DNA of 40,156 nucleotides from Acidobacteriota bacterium (GTDB lineage: Bacteria > Acidobacteriota > Holophagae > Holophagales > Holophagaceae), in assembly GCA_016192145.1 (NCBI GenBank), contig JACPUT010000010.1:1-40156 (forward strand). The letters are read 5' to 3'. Below the pieces are notes generated by a model. That model had not been told where the DNA came from. It made no database searches and worked only from the letters and a program-made list of their open reading frames with translations. The position numbers and the translations under genes were made by a program. Shown in pieces: positions 24,527 to 36,508 of this stretch. The stretch's first letter is position 1. Every line of letters begins with the position of its first letter.

Positions 24527-25294
24527 CTAAGCCCGGAAGGCGTTCCGCAGCAGCAGCAGCCCCATGGCCCCCAGCAGCAGCGCGAAGGCCCTGCGCAGCC
24601 GAGGCCCCTGGGTGGCGGTGGCCCAGCGGGCGCCGAGCAGGGCGGCCCCCGCGAAGCCCAGGGCCACGCCCCCAAGGGCCATCCAAGGGAGTCCATGGGG
24701 ATGGGCCTTGGCGTAGACCCAGACGCCGGGGAGGCCGATGGGGGGCAGCATGAGCGCGAGGCTCGTCACCTGTGCGCGGTGCTGCGGATAACCGAGGCGC
24801 CAGGCGAGCAGCGGGATGATCACCACGCCGCCCCCGATGCCGAGCAGGCCCGAGGCGAGGCCCCCCACCGCGCCGATGCCCAGGGCTTCGCCGAGCCCCC
24901 AGGCGTGGGTCTCACGGGCTTCGCCGGGACCGGCCTGGAAGCCGATGCGATGGGCCATGGTGAACAGGAAGGCCACGAAGACGAGGCGCAGGGCGGTCAG
25001 GGGAAGGGCGTTGGCGGCCATGGCCCCGAAGGTGACGCCTAGGAGGAAGCCTGGCAGCATCGCCAGCACCAGGCCCCGATCCACCTTCACGCCCTGCCGG
25101 TGGTAGTGCCACACGGCGGGCAGCCCGTTGGGCAGCAGCATGGCGGCCAGCGCCATGCCCTGGGCGCCGGCCTGATCCAGGCCCAGGAGCAACCCCAGCA
25201 GGGGCACGAGCAAGATGCCGCCGCCGATGCCGAAGGCGCCGCTGAGCACCCCGCCCGCCGCGCCGCAGAGGATGCCACCCAGGAGGGGATGCAT
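24527..25294 (-). CDS. TSUP family permease (TauE/SafE-like)
   Basis: A 255-residue membrane protein with two homologous halves. The characteristic glycine motifs repeat: GVLSGAFGIGGGILLVPLLG near the N-terminus and GLASGLLGIGGGVVIIPLLA in the second half. About eight helices are visible. TSUP proteins move small anions such as sulfite, thiosulfate or organosulfonates; the substrate cannot be told from sequence. The ATG overlaps the stop of the upstream DUF6702-like gene by one base (TGATG), so this is the last gene of a four-gene minus-strand operon. Confidence 0.88.
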   Translation of the reverse strand: MHPLLGGILCGAAGGVLSGAFGIGGGILLVPLLGLLLGLDQAGAQGMALAAMLLPNGLPAVWHYHRQGVKVDRGLVLAMLPGFLLGVTFGAMAANALPLTALRLVFVAFLFTMAHRIGFQAGPGEARETHAWGLGEALGIGAVGGLASGLLGIGGGVVIIPLLAWRLGYPQHRAQVTSLALMLPPIGLPGVWVYAKAHPHGLPWMALGGVALGFAGAALLGARWATATQGPRLRRAFALLLGAMGLLLLRNAFRA

Positions 25295-25767
25295 CAGCGG
25301 CCCAGGGGAAGCTCGGGGTGCCGGCGATCGAAGGTGAAGCCCCTCCGCCCGCCCGGGCCCTCGAGGGTGACGAGGTTCTGCTGACGGGCGCTCACCTCGA
25401 ACAGCACCGTGTGGCGCAGGCTCAACCGCGACGGCGAGGGCGCCACCGCTTCCAGCACCACGATGAGATCCTTCGGGTCCAGGTCCTGGGAGACCACGCG
25501 GAATCCGATCACCGTCTTGCCCTCCAGGAGTTCAAGCCGACCCTGGAAGTAGCGCTCCAGTTCCGCCGGCGCATAGGTCTCACCGTCCTTAAGCGTGATG
25601 CGATGGCGCAGGAACTCCTCCAGGGCGGGATGGAAGTGGTGCAGCGAGAGGCGCAGCTTCATGCGCAACCCGCCTTCCACCACCGTGAGGGTGGCCTGGG
25701 TGATGGGGTATTGGTGTGCCGCCAGCGGCAGCGCGAGCAGGAGGGTGGCCAGGGCGGGAGGTCTCAT
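25294..25767 (-). CDS. Small exported protein, DUF6702-like
   Basis: A 157-residue protein with a short signal peptide (RPPALATLLLALPLAAH) and a beta-rich domain: HQYPITQATLTVVEGGLRMK, LRLSLHHFHPALEEFLRHR, LKDGETYAPAELERYF. This resembles the DUF6702 family of small secreted proteins that start with a His-Tyr pair after the signal. The function is unknown. I choose the ATG at 25767 that overlaps the esterase stop; the 81 codons upstream in this frame are out-of-frame esterase sequence. Confidence 0.7.
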   Translation of the reverse strand: MRPPALATLLLALPLAAHQYPITQATLTVVEGGLRMKLRLSLHHFHPALEEFLRHRITLKDGETYAPAELERYFQGRLELLEGKTVIGFRVVSQDLDPKDLIVVLEAVAPSPSRLSLRHTVLFEVSARQQNLVTLEGPGGRRGFTFDRRHPELPLGR

Positions 25768-26570
25768 GGCAGCCGCTCCGAGAAGAACTCCAGGATCCAG
25801 GCGGAGGCATCCATGTCCGGGGCGGGCTCGTCGGCATCGGGGCCGTACTTGCGGCCGCCGGGCCAGGCGTGGCCCTGATCGAGGGACCAGAGGTGGACAT
25901 CGTCCCCATAGCGATCCCAGGCGTGGGCGCTCTGAAGCCGGCGGCGGGGCCTGGGATCGAGCCCCATGGCAATGGCCAGGCGCCGGGCGCTCTCGGGGGC
26001 GGGGTCGCACTGGATCCGGCGCCCTTGCGTACCCACACCTCCTCCATAGGGGATGTGCCGATCATGGAGACCGTGGAAGATGGCTACGGGTTGTCGCCGC
26101 ACGCGCTCCGGGATGGGGGCACTGGGCGCGCCCGAGAGCAGGGCGTAGCCCGCGTAGGGGGCATCGCCCTCGAGCAGGAGGCGCCAGCCCATGCGGGCGC
26201 CGTTGCTGAATCCCGCGAGGAAGGTGGGGCTGGGCGGCAGCCTCAGGAGGTCGGGCAGCGCCTTCAGGAATCCCACGTCATCCACCGCATTGAAGGCGGG
26301 ATGACCCAGGCCCGGGCCCACGTTCCATGCGGCGCCCGTGGCGGGATCCTCCTGGCCGTGGGCCCCCAGGGCGGCGGGCAGGGCCAGGGCCCAGCCCCGC
26401 TCCAGCGCCGCATGGGGCAGGTTGGAGAAGCGCGCCATCAGCCGCGGAGTACCACCCGTTCCGTGGAGGCCGATCAGCAGGGGAGCGGGAGCGCCGCCGC
26501 CCGGCTGCCAGAGCAGGCAGCGGCGGGTGCGCCCTTCCCAGGGCAGGTCCAGCAGCTCGGGGTGGAGGAT
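25764..26570 (-). CDS. Alpha/beta-hydrolase esterase (LpqC/PHB depolymerase-like); start uncertain
   Basis: The frame encodes an esterase of the CE1/LpqC type. PLLIGLHGTGGTPRLMARFS is the oxyanion strand, FLAGFSNGARM holds the nucleophile Ser, and VAIFHGLHDRHIPY the usual Asp segment. DQGHAWPGG carries the catalytic His. The first ATG (26438) falls after the oxyanion strand, so translation must begin further upstream, where this frame has no ATG, GTG or TTG before it enters the peptidase gene. Candidates are ATC at 26570, with GAAGGAG 7 nt upstream, or CTG codons at 26555 and 26552. No clear signal peptide is seen, but the operon partners are exported. The substrate is unknown. Confidence 0.78.
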   Translation of the reverse strand: MLHPELLDLPWEGRTRRCLLWQPGGGAPAPLLIGLHGTGGTPRLMARFSNLPHAALERGWALALPAALGAHGQEDPATGAAWNVGPGLGHPAFNAVDDVGFLKALPDLLRLPPSPTFLAGFSNGARMGWRLLLEGDAPYAGYALLSGAPSAPIPERVRRQPVAIFHGLHDRHIPYGGGVGTQGRRIQCDPAPESARRLAIAMGLDPRPRRRLQSAHAWDRYGDDVHLWSLDQGHAWPGGRKYGPDADEPAPDMDASAWILEFFSERLP

Positions 26571-26571
26571 G

Positions 26572-28974
26572 CTACTTCTCCTTCTTCTCCACTTTATCGC
26601 CCTTGGCGGCGGCCTCGGCCTCCTGCTTGCGCTGCTGCATGGGGTTGGGGATCCGCATCTCGGGGGCCTTGAACAGCTTCAGGGGCTGCACCATGGGCAG
26701 CTTGCGGGGGAAGGCGTCATTGGCCCGGTCGATGTCGGGGATCTCGCGGAAGGGATCCAGTTCCACGGAGGCCAGGGCCTTGTCGCGGATGAGGAGCTTC
26801 GAGAACCGCTCTTCGTTCTGCATCCAGCTCTCCACGGGGAGGCGCACCAATTCCGTGCTGCCGTCCTGGAAGGTGAGCTTGAGGATGATGGGCATGGGGA
26901 ACTTGCCCGTGTTCTTGACCGTGACCCGGTGGAGGAACTTGCCCGCCTTGATCAGGGCCTTCTCTTCATCCTTCAGCTCGGCGAAAGCCCCCTCGTAGCG
27001 CTTCTGTTCGGTGGTGCTCACGGAGTAGCGATCCCAGGAGCCGTCCGTGTACATGTCCTGGATGCCGCGCGCCTTCTCCTCCCCGGGCAGGTTGCGCTCG
27101 GCCTCCTTCATGCGGGAGAGGTTCTGGTCGGCGGCCGCCGCCGCGGCCCTGGCCCGGGCCTTCGCGTCGGCGGGGTTGCCGTCGGAGAGCTGGAAGGTCT
27201 CCACTTTCTCGAGCTCCAGATCGGGAGCGGCGGTCGTGAAGAACCAACCGCGCCAGAACCAGTCGAGGTCCATGCCGGAGGCATCGTTCATGGTGCGGAA
27301 GAGGTCCGCGGGCTGAGGGCGCTTGAACTTCCAGCGCCGGGCGTACTCCTTGAAGGCGAAGTCGAAGAGCTCGCGACCCATCACCGTCTCCCGCAGCAGG
27401 TTCAGCCCAGCCGCGGGCTTTTGGTAGGCGTTGAAGCCGAAGTCCTTCACGGCGTCGCTCTGGGTCATGATGGGCGTCGCGTTGGGGAAGCGGAGGTAGT
27501 CCGTGATCTTCTCGCTCATGTTCGTGGCGCCGGGGAAGTTGGGATCCCATTCCCGCTCCGCCAGGTTCTGGAGGAAGGTGTTGAGGCCCTCGTCCATCCA
27601 GCTCCACTGGCGCTCGTCGCTGTTCACGATCATGGGGAAGAAGTTGTGCCCCACTTCATGGATCACGACGCCCACGAGGCCGTGCTTGGTGCGCTCGCTG
27701 TAGGTTCCATCCTTCTCGGGGCGCGGGCCGTTGAAGCAGATCATGGGGTACTCCATGCCGCCGCCGCCGCCCAGGCCCAGCACGCTGATGGCCACGGGGT
27801 AGGGGTAGTCGAAGGTGTAGCGCCCGTAGACCTTCAGCGTGTGCGCCACGGAGGCCGTGGAGTACTTGTCCCAGAGGGGCATGCCCTCCCGGGTGTAGCC
27901 GCTCATCGCCAACACGTTCCGCCCGTTGATGTCCACGCCCTCGGCGTCCCAGATCAGGCGCTTGGAGGAGGCCAGCGCGAAATCGCGCACGTTCGTCGCC
28001 TTGAACTTCCAAGTGAGCTTGCCGTCCTTCTTGGGCCGGCTTTCGGGTTTGCCGGCCTCGTCGGGTTTAACGATGAAGGTGGGCTTGCCGGCCTTGCGGG
28101 CCTGGGCGATGCGGTCGCGTTGGGCCTGGGTGAGCACTTCGTTCGCGTTCTGCAGCTCGCCCGTGCCGAGCACCACCTGGTCGGCGGGCACCGTGAACTC
28201 GACGTCCCAATCGCCGAATTCCAGGGTGAACTCGCCCTGGCCCATGAACTGCTGGTGCTGCCATCCCATGTCATCGGTGTAGGCGACGAGGCGGGGTTGC
28301 CACTGGGCGATGTTGTAGAGGCGGGCACCATCCTCCAGGGTCTCGAAGCCGCTGCGGCCCCAGACCTTGCGGTAGTCCGTGATGGCGTACTCCCAACCCA
28401 GGGTGAACTTGAACACCTGCCCGGCCTTCACGGGCTCCGGCAGGTCCACGCGCATCATGGTGTCCACCACGGTGAACTTGAGGTCCCGGCCCTGGGCGTC
28501 CTTGAGGGAGAGGATCCTGTGTCCCTCGTACTCCGACTCCACCAGGGTGAAGCGCCGCATCTGGGTGCTGAGGCCCTGCTTGTCGTCGCCCGCCATCTTG
28601 GCGAAGTCCGGCGCGCCCCGCTTGAGGGCGCCCACGCTGTCCTTGCGGAAGAGGTTCTGATCCAGCTGCAGCCAAAGGTAGCGCAGCTCATCGGGGCTGT
28701 TGTTGTGGTAGGTGATCTCCTCCACCCCCTTGATCGTCTGCGTGGCGTCATCCAGCTCCGCCTTGACGCGGTAGTCCACCTTCTGCTGCCAGTAGCGGTG
28801 GCCCGGGGCCCCGCTGGCGGCGCGGTAGACGTTGGGCGTGGGCAGCCCCTCCAGCTTGCGGAAGGCGCTCTCGTTGCCTTTGCCGCCGGGGATGGGACCC
28901 GTGCCTTGGGGCTGGACTGGCGGCATTTGGGCGGTGAGGGCGAGGCTGATGAAGCTGAACAAAACGGAACGCAT
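26572..28974 (-). CDS. M1 family zinc metallopeptidase, exported
   Basis: An 800-residue gluzincin. A signal peptide (MRSVLFSFISLALTAQ) starts the protein. The metal site HEVGH at 439-443 and Glu462 in WMDEGLNTF give the HEXXH-x18-E pattern, and GGMEYPMI is the substrate-binding GxMEN-like motif. The N-terminal beta domain (YRVKAELDDATQTIKGVEEI) is that of M1 aminopeptidases. The long C-terminal part ends in a Lys/Glu-rich tail. It probably trims peptides in the periplasm. I choose ATG 28974 (GGAG 7 nt upstream); 280 further in-frame codons upstream overlap the divergent gene and are not homologous. It heads an operon with the esterase, DUF6702-like and TSUP genes. Confidence 0.92.
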   Translation of the reverse strand: MRSVLFSFISLALTAQMPPVQPQGTGPIPGGKGNESAFRKLEGLPTPNVYRAASGAPGHRYWQQKVDYRVKAELDDATQTIKGVEEITYHNNSPDELRYLWLQLDQNLFRKDSVGALKRGAPDFAKMAGDDKQGLSTQMRRFTLVESEYEGHRILSLKDAQGRDLKFTVVDTMMRVDLPEPVKAGQVFKFTLGWEYAITDYRKVWGRSGFETLEDGARLYNIAQWQPRLVAYTDDMGWQHQQFMGQGEFTLEFGDWDVEFTVPADQVVLGTGELQNANEVLTQAQRDRIAQARKAGKPTFIVKPDEAGKPESRPKKDGKLTWKFKATNVRDFALASSKRLIWDAEGVDINGRNVLAMSGYTREGMPLWDKYSTASVAHTLKVYGRYTFDYPYPVAISVLGLGGGGGMEYPMICFNGPRPEKDGTYSERTKHGLVGVVIHEVGHNFFPMIVNSDERQWSWMDEGLNTFLQNLAEREWDPNFPGATNMSEKITDYLRFPNATPIMTQSDAVKDFGFNAYQKPAAGLNLLRETVMGRELFDFAFKEYARRWKFKRPQPADLFRTMNDASGMDLDWFWRGWFFTTAAPDLELEKVETFQLSDGNPADAKARARAAAAAADQNLSRMKEAERNLPGEEKARGIQDMYTDGSWDRYSVSTTEQKRYEGAFAELKDEEKALIKAGKFLHRVTVKNTGKFPMPIILKLTFQDGSTELVRLPVESWMQNEERFSKLLIRDKALASVELDPFREIPDIDRANDAFPRKLPMVQPLKLFKAPEMRIPNPMQQRKQEAEAAAKGDKVEKKEK

Positions 28975-29085
28975 GCGGGCTCCAAAGGGCAGAACTTCAA
29001 GCTTATCGAGGGTTTGCGGGGTCCTGCCCCCGGCGATTAACGGCTGGCCCCCCCTCCGGCGCGTGTCGAAGTCTCCGCCGGATGC

Positions 29086-29097
29086 GATAGTGGAGGG
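29086..29097 (+). promoter_or_regulatory. -10-like hexamer directly before the PdeM-like start (possible leaderless promoter)
   Basis: GATAGT (29086-29091) ends 6 nt before the ATG at 29098. The GGAGGG between them is too close to the ATG to act as a normal SD. The key -10 positions A2 and T6 are present. The same 6 nt spacing occurs before the genes at 6084 and 38238. Confidence 0.4.
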
Positions 29098-32702
<3,605 letters not shown>

Positions 32703-33025
32703 CCTGATCTCCTGGGAGTCGCCGTGATACGGGCCGATGCTGGTGGCGTTTAGGGCGGGTGTGATCGGTGTCCCGATGCCTTCCCGTTCCGTCCTGGGTC
32801 TCCGGGCCGGCTTGAGGGGCCTCATGGGATGATGATCCGTCTCCGGTGGGAGCCTGGGTCTGACCTTGAGCCAGGGGAGCGGGTCCGAGGTTCCAGCTCC
32901 CAGTGCCAGGCCGAGCGCGAGAATGAGCATGGCGGTCATGGCGCCGGAGTTCACGGGGATCCCCGCTTGAGTGGGACCCGGAACTGCGGGATTCTTCCAA
33001 CTGACACGCCGGGAAGGTCCCCCCT
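32703..33025. other. Intergenic space between divergent DUF2306 and kinase 2 genes
   Basis: About 320 nt with no gene I can support on its own. On the minus strand it holds the in-frame upstream extension of the DUF2306 frame described there. On the plus strand the last 20 nt contain GGGAAGG, the presumed SD of kinase 2. I see no clear promoter pair or long inverted repeat here. Confidence 0.4.
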
Positions 33026-34429
33026 TTGCTCACCAAACTCGGGAAATTCGAGATCATCCGCCTGCTGGGGCAGGGAAGCATGGGTGAGGTGTACCTGGGC
33101 CGGGATCCGCTCATCGGGCGCGAAGTGGCCATCAAGGTGATCCACGCGGCCAGCACCCTGGGCAAGGACGCGAGGGATCGCTTCGCCCGGGAGGCCCGGG
33201 CCGCGGGGGTGCTGAACCACCCGAACATCGTCACCATCCACGAGCTGGGCGAGGATCAGGGCGTGCTCTACCTGGCCATGGAGCATGTGAAGGGCGAGGA
33301 CCTCGCCTCCCTGCTGCGGGAGGGCAGCCTCACGGGCCCTGAGGTGGTGGAGGTGCTGGCTCAGGTCTGCGATGGGCTGGCCGTGGCCCACCGCCACCAC
33401 ATCCTCCATCGCGATATCAAGCCATCGAACATCAAGGTCATCTGGGATGGCACGGTGCTCCAGGCGAAGATCCTCGATTTCGGGGTGGCCAAGCACATCA
33501 ACAGCGACACGACGGACGAAGGCACGGTCTTCGGGACGGTGAACTACATGGCGCCCGAGTACCTCCAGAGCGGGCGGCCCGATGCGCGCAGCGATCTCTT
33601 CGCCGTGGGCGTGGTGCTCTATGAGGCGCTGACGGGCTCCCCGCCCTTCGATGGCCCCAGCCCCGGCGCCATCATCTACCGCCTCCTCCATGAGGCGCCC
33701 CAGCAACTGCCCAAGGAAGTGATGGCCGGCCTGAGCCCCGACCTCCAGAGCGTGCTGAACCGCACCTTGGCCAAGGACCCCGGAAATCGATTCCAGACCG
33801 CTGAGGAGCTGGCCAAGGCCCTGCGGGGCTCCTTGGATCCCAAATGGCACTTCGATAAGGAGCAGGCAACGGTGGCGCTTCAGATCCCACGCAAGGGCTC
33901 CGGTCTCGCCCCTTCGAAGCCCGGGACGCCGCGTACCCCGCCCAAAGGCATCGCCCCCGAGCGCTTCCGCCCCTCGGCCCTGACGATACCGCCGCCCCTG
34001 CCCGTGCCCCGCCCCCCCGCGATGCCGGCCGTGTCGGCCCCCCTGGTTCCGCCGCCCCTGCTCCAACCCCCGAAGCGGGAAGGGGTGAAATCACCCTCCC
34101 ACCCCCTCAAGCGCGCCATGCCCTCCCAGGGGGAACCCAGCCTCGAGGTGCAGATGGATCTCCTCCTGGAGACCCGGCGCCAGGTGATGCAGGCCCTGGA
34201 ATTGGATCCCCGGAACCCGCGCGCCCATGCCCTGCTGATGGTGACCCTCTACCGCATGAAGCAGGTGGAGGCCTTCACCACGGCCGTGCGCTCCGCCCAG
34301 GCCATGAACGTCCAGGTGCGGGATCTCAAGGCCGTCCCCCGCTTCCAGCAGCTGGTGGAGGAGGAGCATCGCGCCTGCCTCCTGCCCTTCGAGCTCCACG
34401 CGGAATTCATGAGCTGGGCCGGGGGCTGA
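33026..34429 (+). CDS. Ser/Thr protein kinase, probably soluble, kinase 2
   Basis: A 467-residue Hanks-type kinase aligned without gaps to kinases 1 and 3 over the first 210 or so residues: Gly loop GQGSMGEVY, Lys37 in VAIK, HRDIKPSN with Asp130, DFGVAK with Asp151, activation loop NSDTTDEGTVFGTVNYMAPEY. The linker (about 285-365) is Pro-rich and, unlike in the paralogues, has no membrane helix. The C-terminal module of about 90 residues (ALELDPRNPRAHALLMVTLY, then VRSAQAMNVQVRDLKAVPRF) matches theirs. The start is TTG at 33026 with GGGAAGG upstream; the protein then begins MLTKLGKFEI like its relatives. Targets are unknown. Confidence 0.92.
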   Translation: MLTKLGKFEIIRLLGQGSMGEVYLGRDPLIGREVAIKVIHAASTLGKDARDRFAREARAAGVLNHPNIVTIHELGEDQGVLYLAMEHVKGEDLASLLREGSLTGPEVVEVLAQVCDGLAVAHRHHILHRDIKPSNIKVIWDGTVLQAKILDFGVAKHINSDTTDEGTVFGTVNYMAPEYLQSGRPDARSDLFAVGVVLYEALTGSPPFDGPSPGAIIYRLLHEAPQQLPKEVMAGLSPDLQSVLNRTLAKDPGNRFQTAEELAKALRGSLDPKWHFDKEQATVALQIPRKGSGLAPSKPGTPRTPPKGIAPERFRPSALTIPPPLPVPRPPAMPAVSAPLVPPPLLQPPKREGVKSPSHPLKRAMPSQGEPSLEVQMDLLLETRRQVMQALELDPRNPRAHALLMVTLYRMKQVEAFTTAVRSAQAMNVQVRDLKAVPRFQQLVEEEHRACLLPFELHAEFMSWAGG

Positions 34430-34435
34430 TGCTCG

Positions 34436-34517
34436 GCGGGGGGACCGCCTGCTCGCCTCGCTCGCGACGTCCCCCCGCACCCCCACTCCTGGCCCCGGCG
34501 GAGGCAGGACCAGGAGT
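34436..34517 (+). terminator. Two consecutive hairpins after kinase 2
   Basis: GCGGGGGGAC (34436-34445) pairs exactly with GTCCCCCCGC (34469-34478), and ACTCCTGG (34485-34492) with CCAGGAGT (34510-34517). The first begins 6 nt after the kinase 2 stop. No T-run follows either stem, so Rho-independent termination is uncertain; they may protect the 3' end of the transcript. Confidence 0.5.
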
Positions 34518-34558
34518 CCCGTTCAACTTCGACCATGGTTCTGCCGTCAGAGGACCAA

Positions 34559-34826
34559 GGAGCCTGTCTACGTAACCGAAGGGAGCCGCGTTGAAACCAA
34601 AGGGGCCTCAGCCAAGGAGAACCGCGCAGCGCGATGGGGGTCCATCGTGCAATCGGCTCGACGCTGGATCAGGCCCCTTTGGTTTCAACCCTTCGGGCTG
34701 GGGCGGCGGCCGTCGCGCCCCGGCGTTGGCCTCCCTCAGTGGTGAACCGCACCACCTTCGGTCGGCCGCCTTGGGGAGCTCGGCCGGCGCCCCAGCGCGG
34801 CCCTTTCGGTTACGTAGACAGGCTCC
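34559..34826. repeat. 268 bp structured element with perfect 22 bp terminal inverted repeats and nested hairpins
   Basis: The termini 34559-34580 and 34805-34826 are exact inverted copies (22 of 22), each containing TACGTA; with small gaps the arms extend about 10 nt further inward. Inside are an 18 bp perfect stem (34591-34608 with 34671-34688) whose loop holds a 9 bp stem (34629-34637 with 34642-34650), and a second domain closed by GCTGGGGCG (34697-34705) and CGCCCCAGC (34788-34796) with inner GTGGTG/CACCAC (34739-34744, 34750-34755). This is a three-way-junction layout. It contains no credible protein and ends 3 nt before the kinase 3 start. It may be a MITE-like mobile repeat, a leader RNA controlling kinase 3, or a structured RNA. 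Confidence 0.85.
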
Positions 34827-34829
34827 AAA

Positions 34830-36365
34830 ATGAGGACCCGCATCGGCAAGTTCGAGATCCTGCGCCCCCTGGGCAAGGGGGCCATGGGCGAGGTGTACCT
34901 CGCCGTGGATCCCCTCATCGGCCGGCACGTGGCCATCAAGACCATTCGCGGGGTGGAGGCCGAGGGCGCGGAGGCCCGGGGCCGCTTCCAGCGGGAAGCC
35001 CAGGCCGCGGGCCAGCTGAGCCACCCGAACCTCGTGGGCATCCACGAATTCGGCGAGGATGACGGGCTCCTCTACCTGGCGATGGAGTACGTGGAGGGGG
35101 AGGACCTCGAGAAGCTCATGGCCCGGGGGGGCCTTCAGCCGCAGGAGCTGCTGGAGGTGCTGGCCCAAGTCTGCGAGGGCCTCGCCTATGCCCACGGCAA
35201 GGGCGTTCTGCACCGGGATATCAAACCCAGTAACATCCGCGTGGTGAAGGAGGGCCAGGGCCTCAAAGCCAAGGTGATGGACTTCGGCATCGCCCGCCTT
35301 CACAACAGTGAGCTCACGGGCACGGGCACCCTCCTGGGCACCTTCGGCTACATGGCTCCGGAATACATCCAGACGGGCAAGCCCGATCCGCGCAGCGACC
35401 TCTTCGCCGTGGGCGTGATCCTCTATGAATGTCTGGCGGGGCATCGGCCCTTCGAGGGCGACACCACGGCCACGGTGCTCTACCGCCTCGTGCATGAGGA
35501 ACCCGAACCCCTGGATCTGAGCCGGGTGCAGGGGGTGAGCGGCAAGCTGGGGCAAGTGCTCTCCGTGGCCCTGGCCAAGGATCCCCGGGCGAGGTACCAG
35601 GGGGGCGGGGAACTGGCGAAGGCCCTGCGGGAAGCCAAGGATCCCAATTGGGGCGGCCCCGACTTCGACCGCACCATGGCCGTAACCAAACCCGCGGCAT
35701 CAGCAGCCCCGCCCGCCGCTCCGGCCCCCGGCTCCACCCGCCCCATGGCCGTCCCAGAGCCCAAGGGCTCCAAGGTGCCGCTCGTCGTGGGGGCCGTGCT
35801 GCTGGCCGGAATCGGTGGCGCAGGTTACTGGTGGACGACGCGGCCGAAGGTGGTGCCCACCATCAGCCTGCCGCCCCCCGAGGCGATCTCACCGGAGCTC
35901 CCAAAGGCGACCCCCGAAGGTCCGAAGGAGAAGTCGGGGGCTCGCCCCCGGGCTCCGCGACCTCCGGCGAAGCCGGTCGATCCCCCGCTGACGGAGGAGG
36001 AGGCCAATGCCTGGCTCAACGAGGCGAACCTCGGGCTCGTGGACACGCCCGAGCAGAGCCTCCGGCGCCTCGAGCGGGTGATCCAAGACCACCCGCTCAA
36101 TCCCCGGGCCCGGGCCCTCCAGTTCACCGCCCTCTACAACGCGGGCCACTTCGAGCGCCTCATTCCGGCCCTGGAGGGCGCCAAGGAAGCGGGGGTGCCG
36201 CCGCGGCAGCTGCTGGCCTTCACGCCCTTCAAGGAGATGCTCCTGACGGAGAAGCGGGAGCACCGGCTGCCCCCGGCCGTGAAGGAAAGGCTCGCCGCCG
36301 AGTTCCCGGGCCTCGGACGGATGGGCCAGCGCCTGAAGCGGCCCATGGGTCGGCCGAACTATTAG
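34830..36365 (+). CDS. Membrane-anchored Ser/Thr protein kinase, kinase 3
   Basis: A 511-residue Hanks-type kinase, most like kinase 1. It has Gly loop GKGAMGEVY at 15-23, Lys37, HRDIKPSN with Asp130, DFGIAR with Asp151, and GTFGYMAPEY. After an Ala/Pro linker comes one membrane helix (PLVVGAVLLAGIGGAGYWW, about 317-335), then a Pro-rich stalk and the C-terminal TPR-like module (VIQDHPLNPRARALQFTALY, then LEGAKEAGVPPRQLLAFTPF) outside the membrane. ATG 34830 follows the 268 bp inverted-repeat element by 3 nt, and the only SD-like bases (AGACAGG) lie inside its right arm, so translation may depend on how that RNA folds. Confidence 0.93.
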   Translation: MRTRIGKFEILRPLGKGAMGEVYLAVDPLIGRHVAIKTIRGVEAEGAEARGRFQREAQAAGQLSHPNLVGIHEFGEDDGLLYLAMEYVEGEDLEKLMARGGLQPQELLEVLAQVCEGLAYAHGKGVLHRDIKPSNIRVVKEGQGLKAKVMDFGIARLHNSELTGTGTLLGTFGYMAPEYIQTGKPDPRSDLFAVGVILYECLAGHRPFEGDTTATVLYRLVHEEPEPLDLSRVQGVSGKLGQVLSVALAKDPRARYQGGGELAKALREAKDPNWGGPDFDRTMAVTKPAASAAPPAAPAPGSTRPMAVPEPKGSKVPLVVGAVLLAGIGGAGYWWTTRPKVVPTISLPPPEAISPELPKATPEGPKEKSGARPRAPRPPAKPVDPPLTEEEANAWLNEANLGLVDTPEQSLRRLERVIQDHPLNPRARALQFTALYNAGHFERLIPALEGAKEAGVPPRQLLAFTPFKEMLLTEKREHRLPPAVKERLAAEFPGLGRMGQRLKRPMGRPNY

Positions 36366-36372
36366 TACCTCG

Positions 36373-36387
36373 CTTCCCCCTGGGAAG
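36373..36387 (+). terminator. Small hairpin after kinase 3
   Basis: CTTCCC and GGGAAG pair around a CCT loop, starting 8 nt after the kinase 3 stop. There is no T-run, so it is a weak candidate. The remaining 120 nt before amt include a TTGACG (a good -35 match) without a convincing -10 box. Confidence 0.35.
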
Positions 36388-36508
36388 GCGCCCCGAGGAC
36401 GGAGGCTCGATTCGGCCTTGTGATGCCCGTTGACGCATCCCTTTCCATTTCGGATCGCCAAACTCCTAAACTCCCCCTACCCGCCTTCGAGGGACGAGGA
36501 GTACGCGA

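Noticed and set aside
26338-29040. 900-codon open frame antisense to the M1 peptidase
   Set aside because: Mirror frame of a real gene; the minus-strand frame carries HEXXH-x18-E and a signal peptide.
34559-34826. Complete insertion sequence
   Set aside because: There is no transposase gene inside and no obvious target-site duplication beyond an AA, so at most it is a non-autonomous element.
34591-34833. 80-codon open frame inside the structured element
   Set aside because: It spans the hairpin arms, has no SD and encodes no recognisable protein; the inverted-repeat structure explains the sequence better.
36366-36508. Sigma-54 promoter for the ammonium transporter
   Set aside because: No GG-N10-GC pair was found upstream of amt; only an isolated TTGACG is visible.
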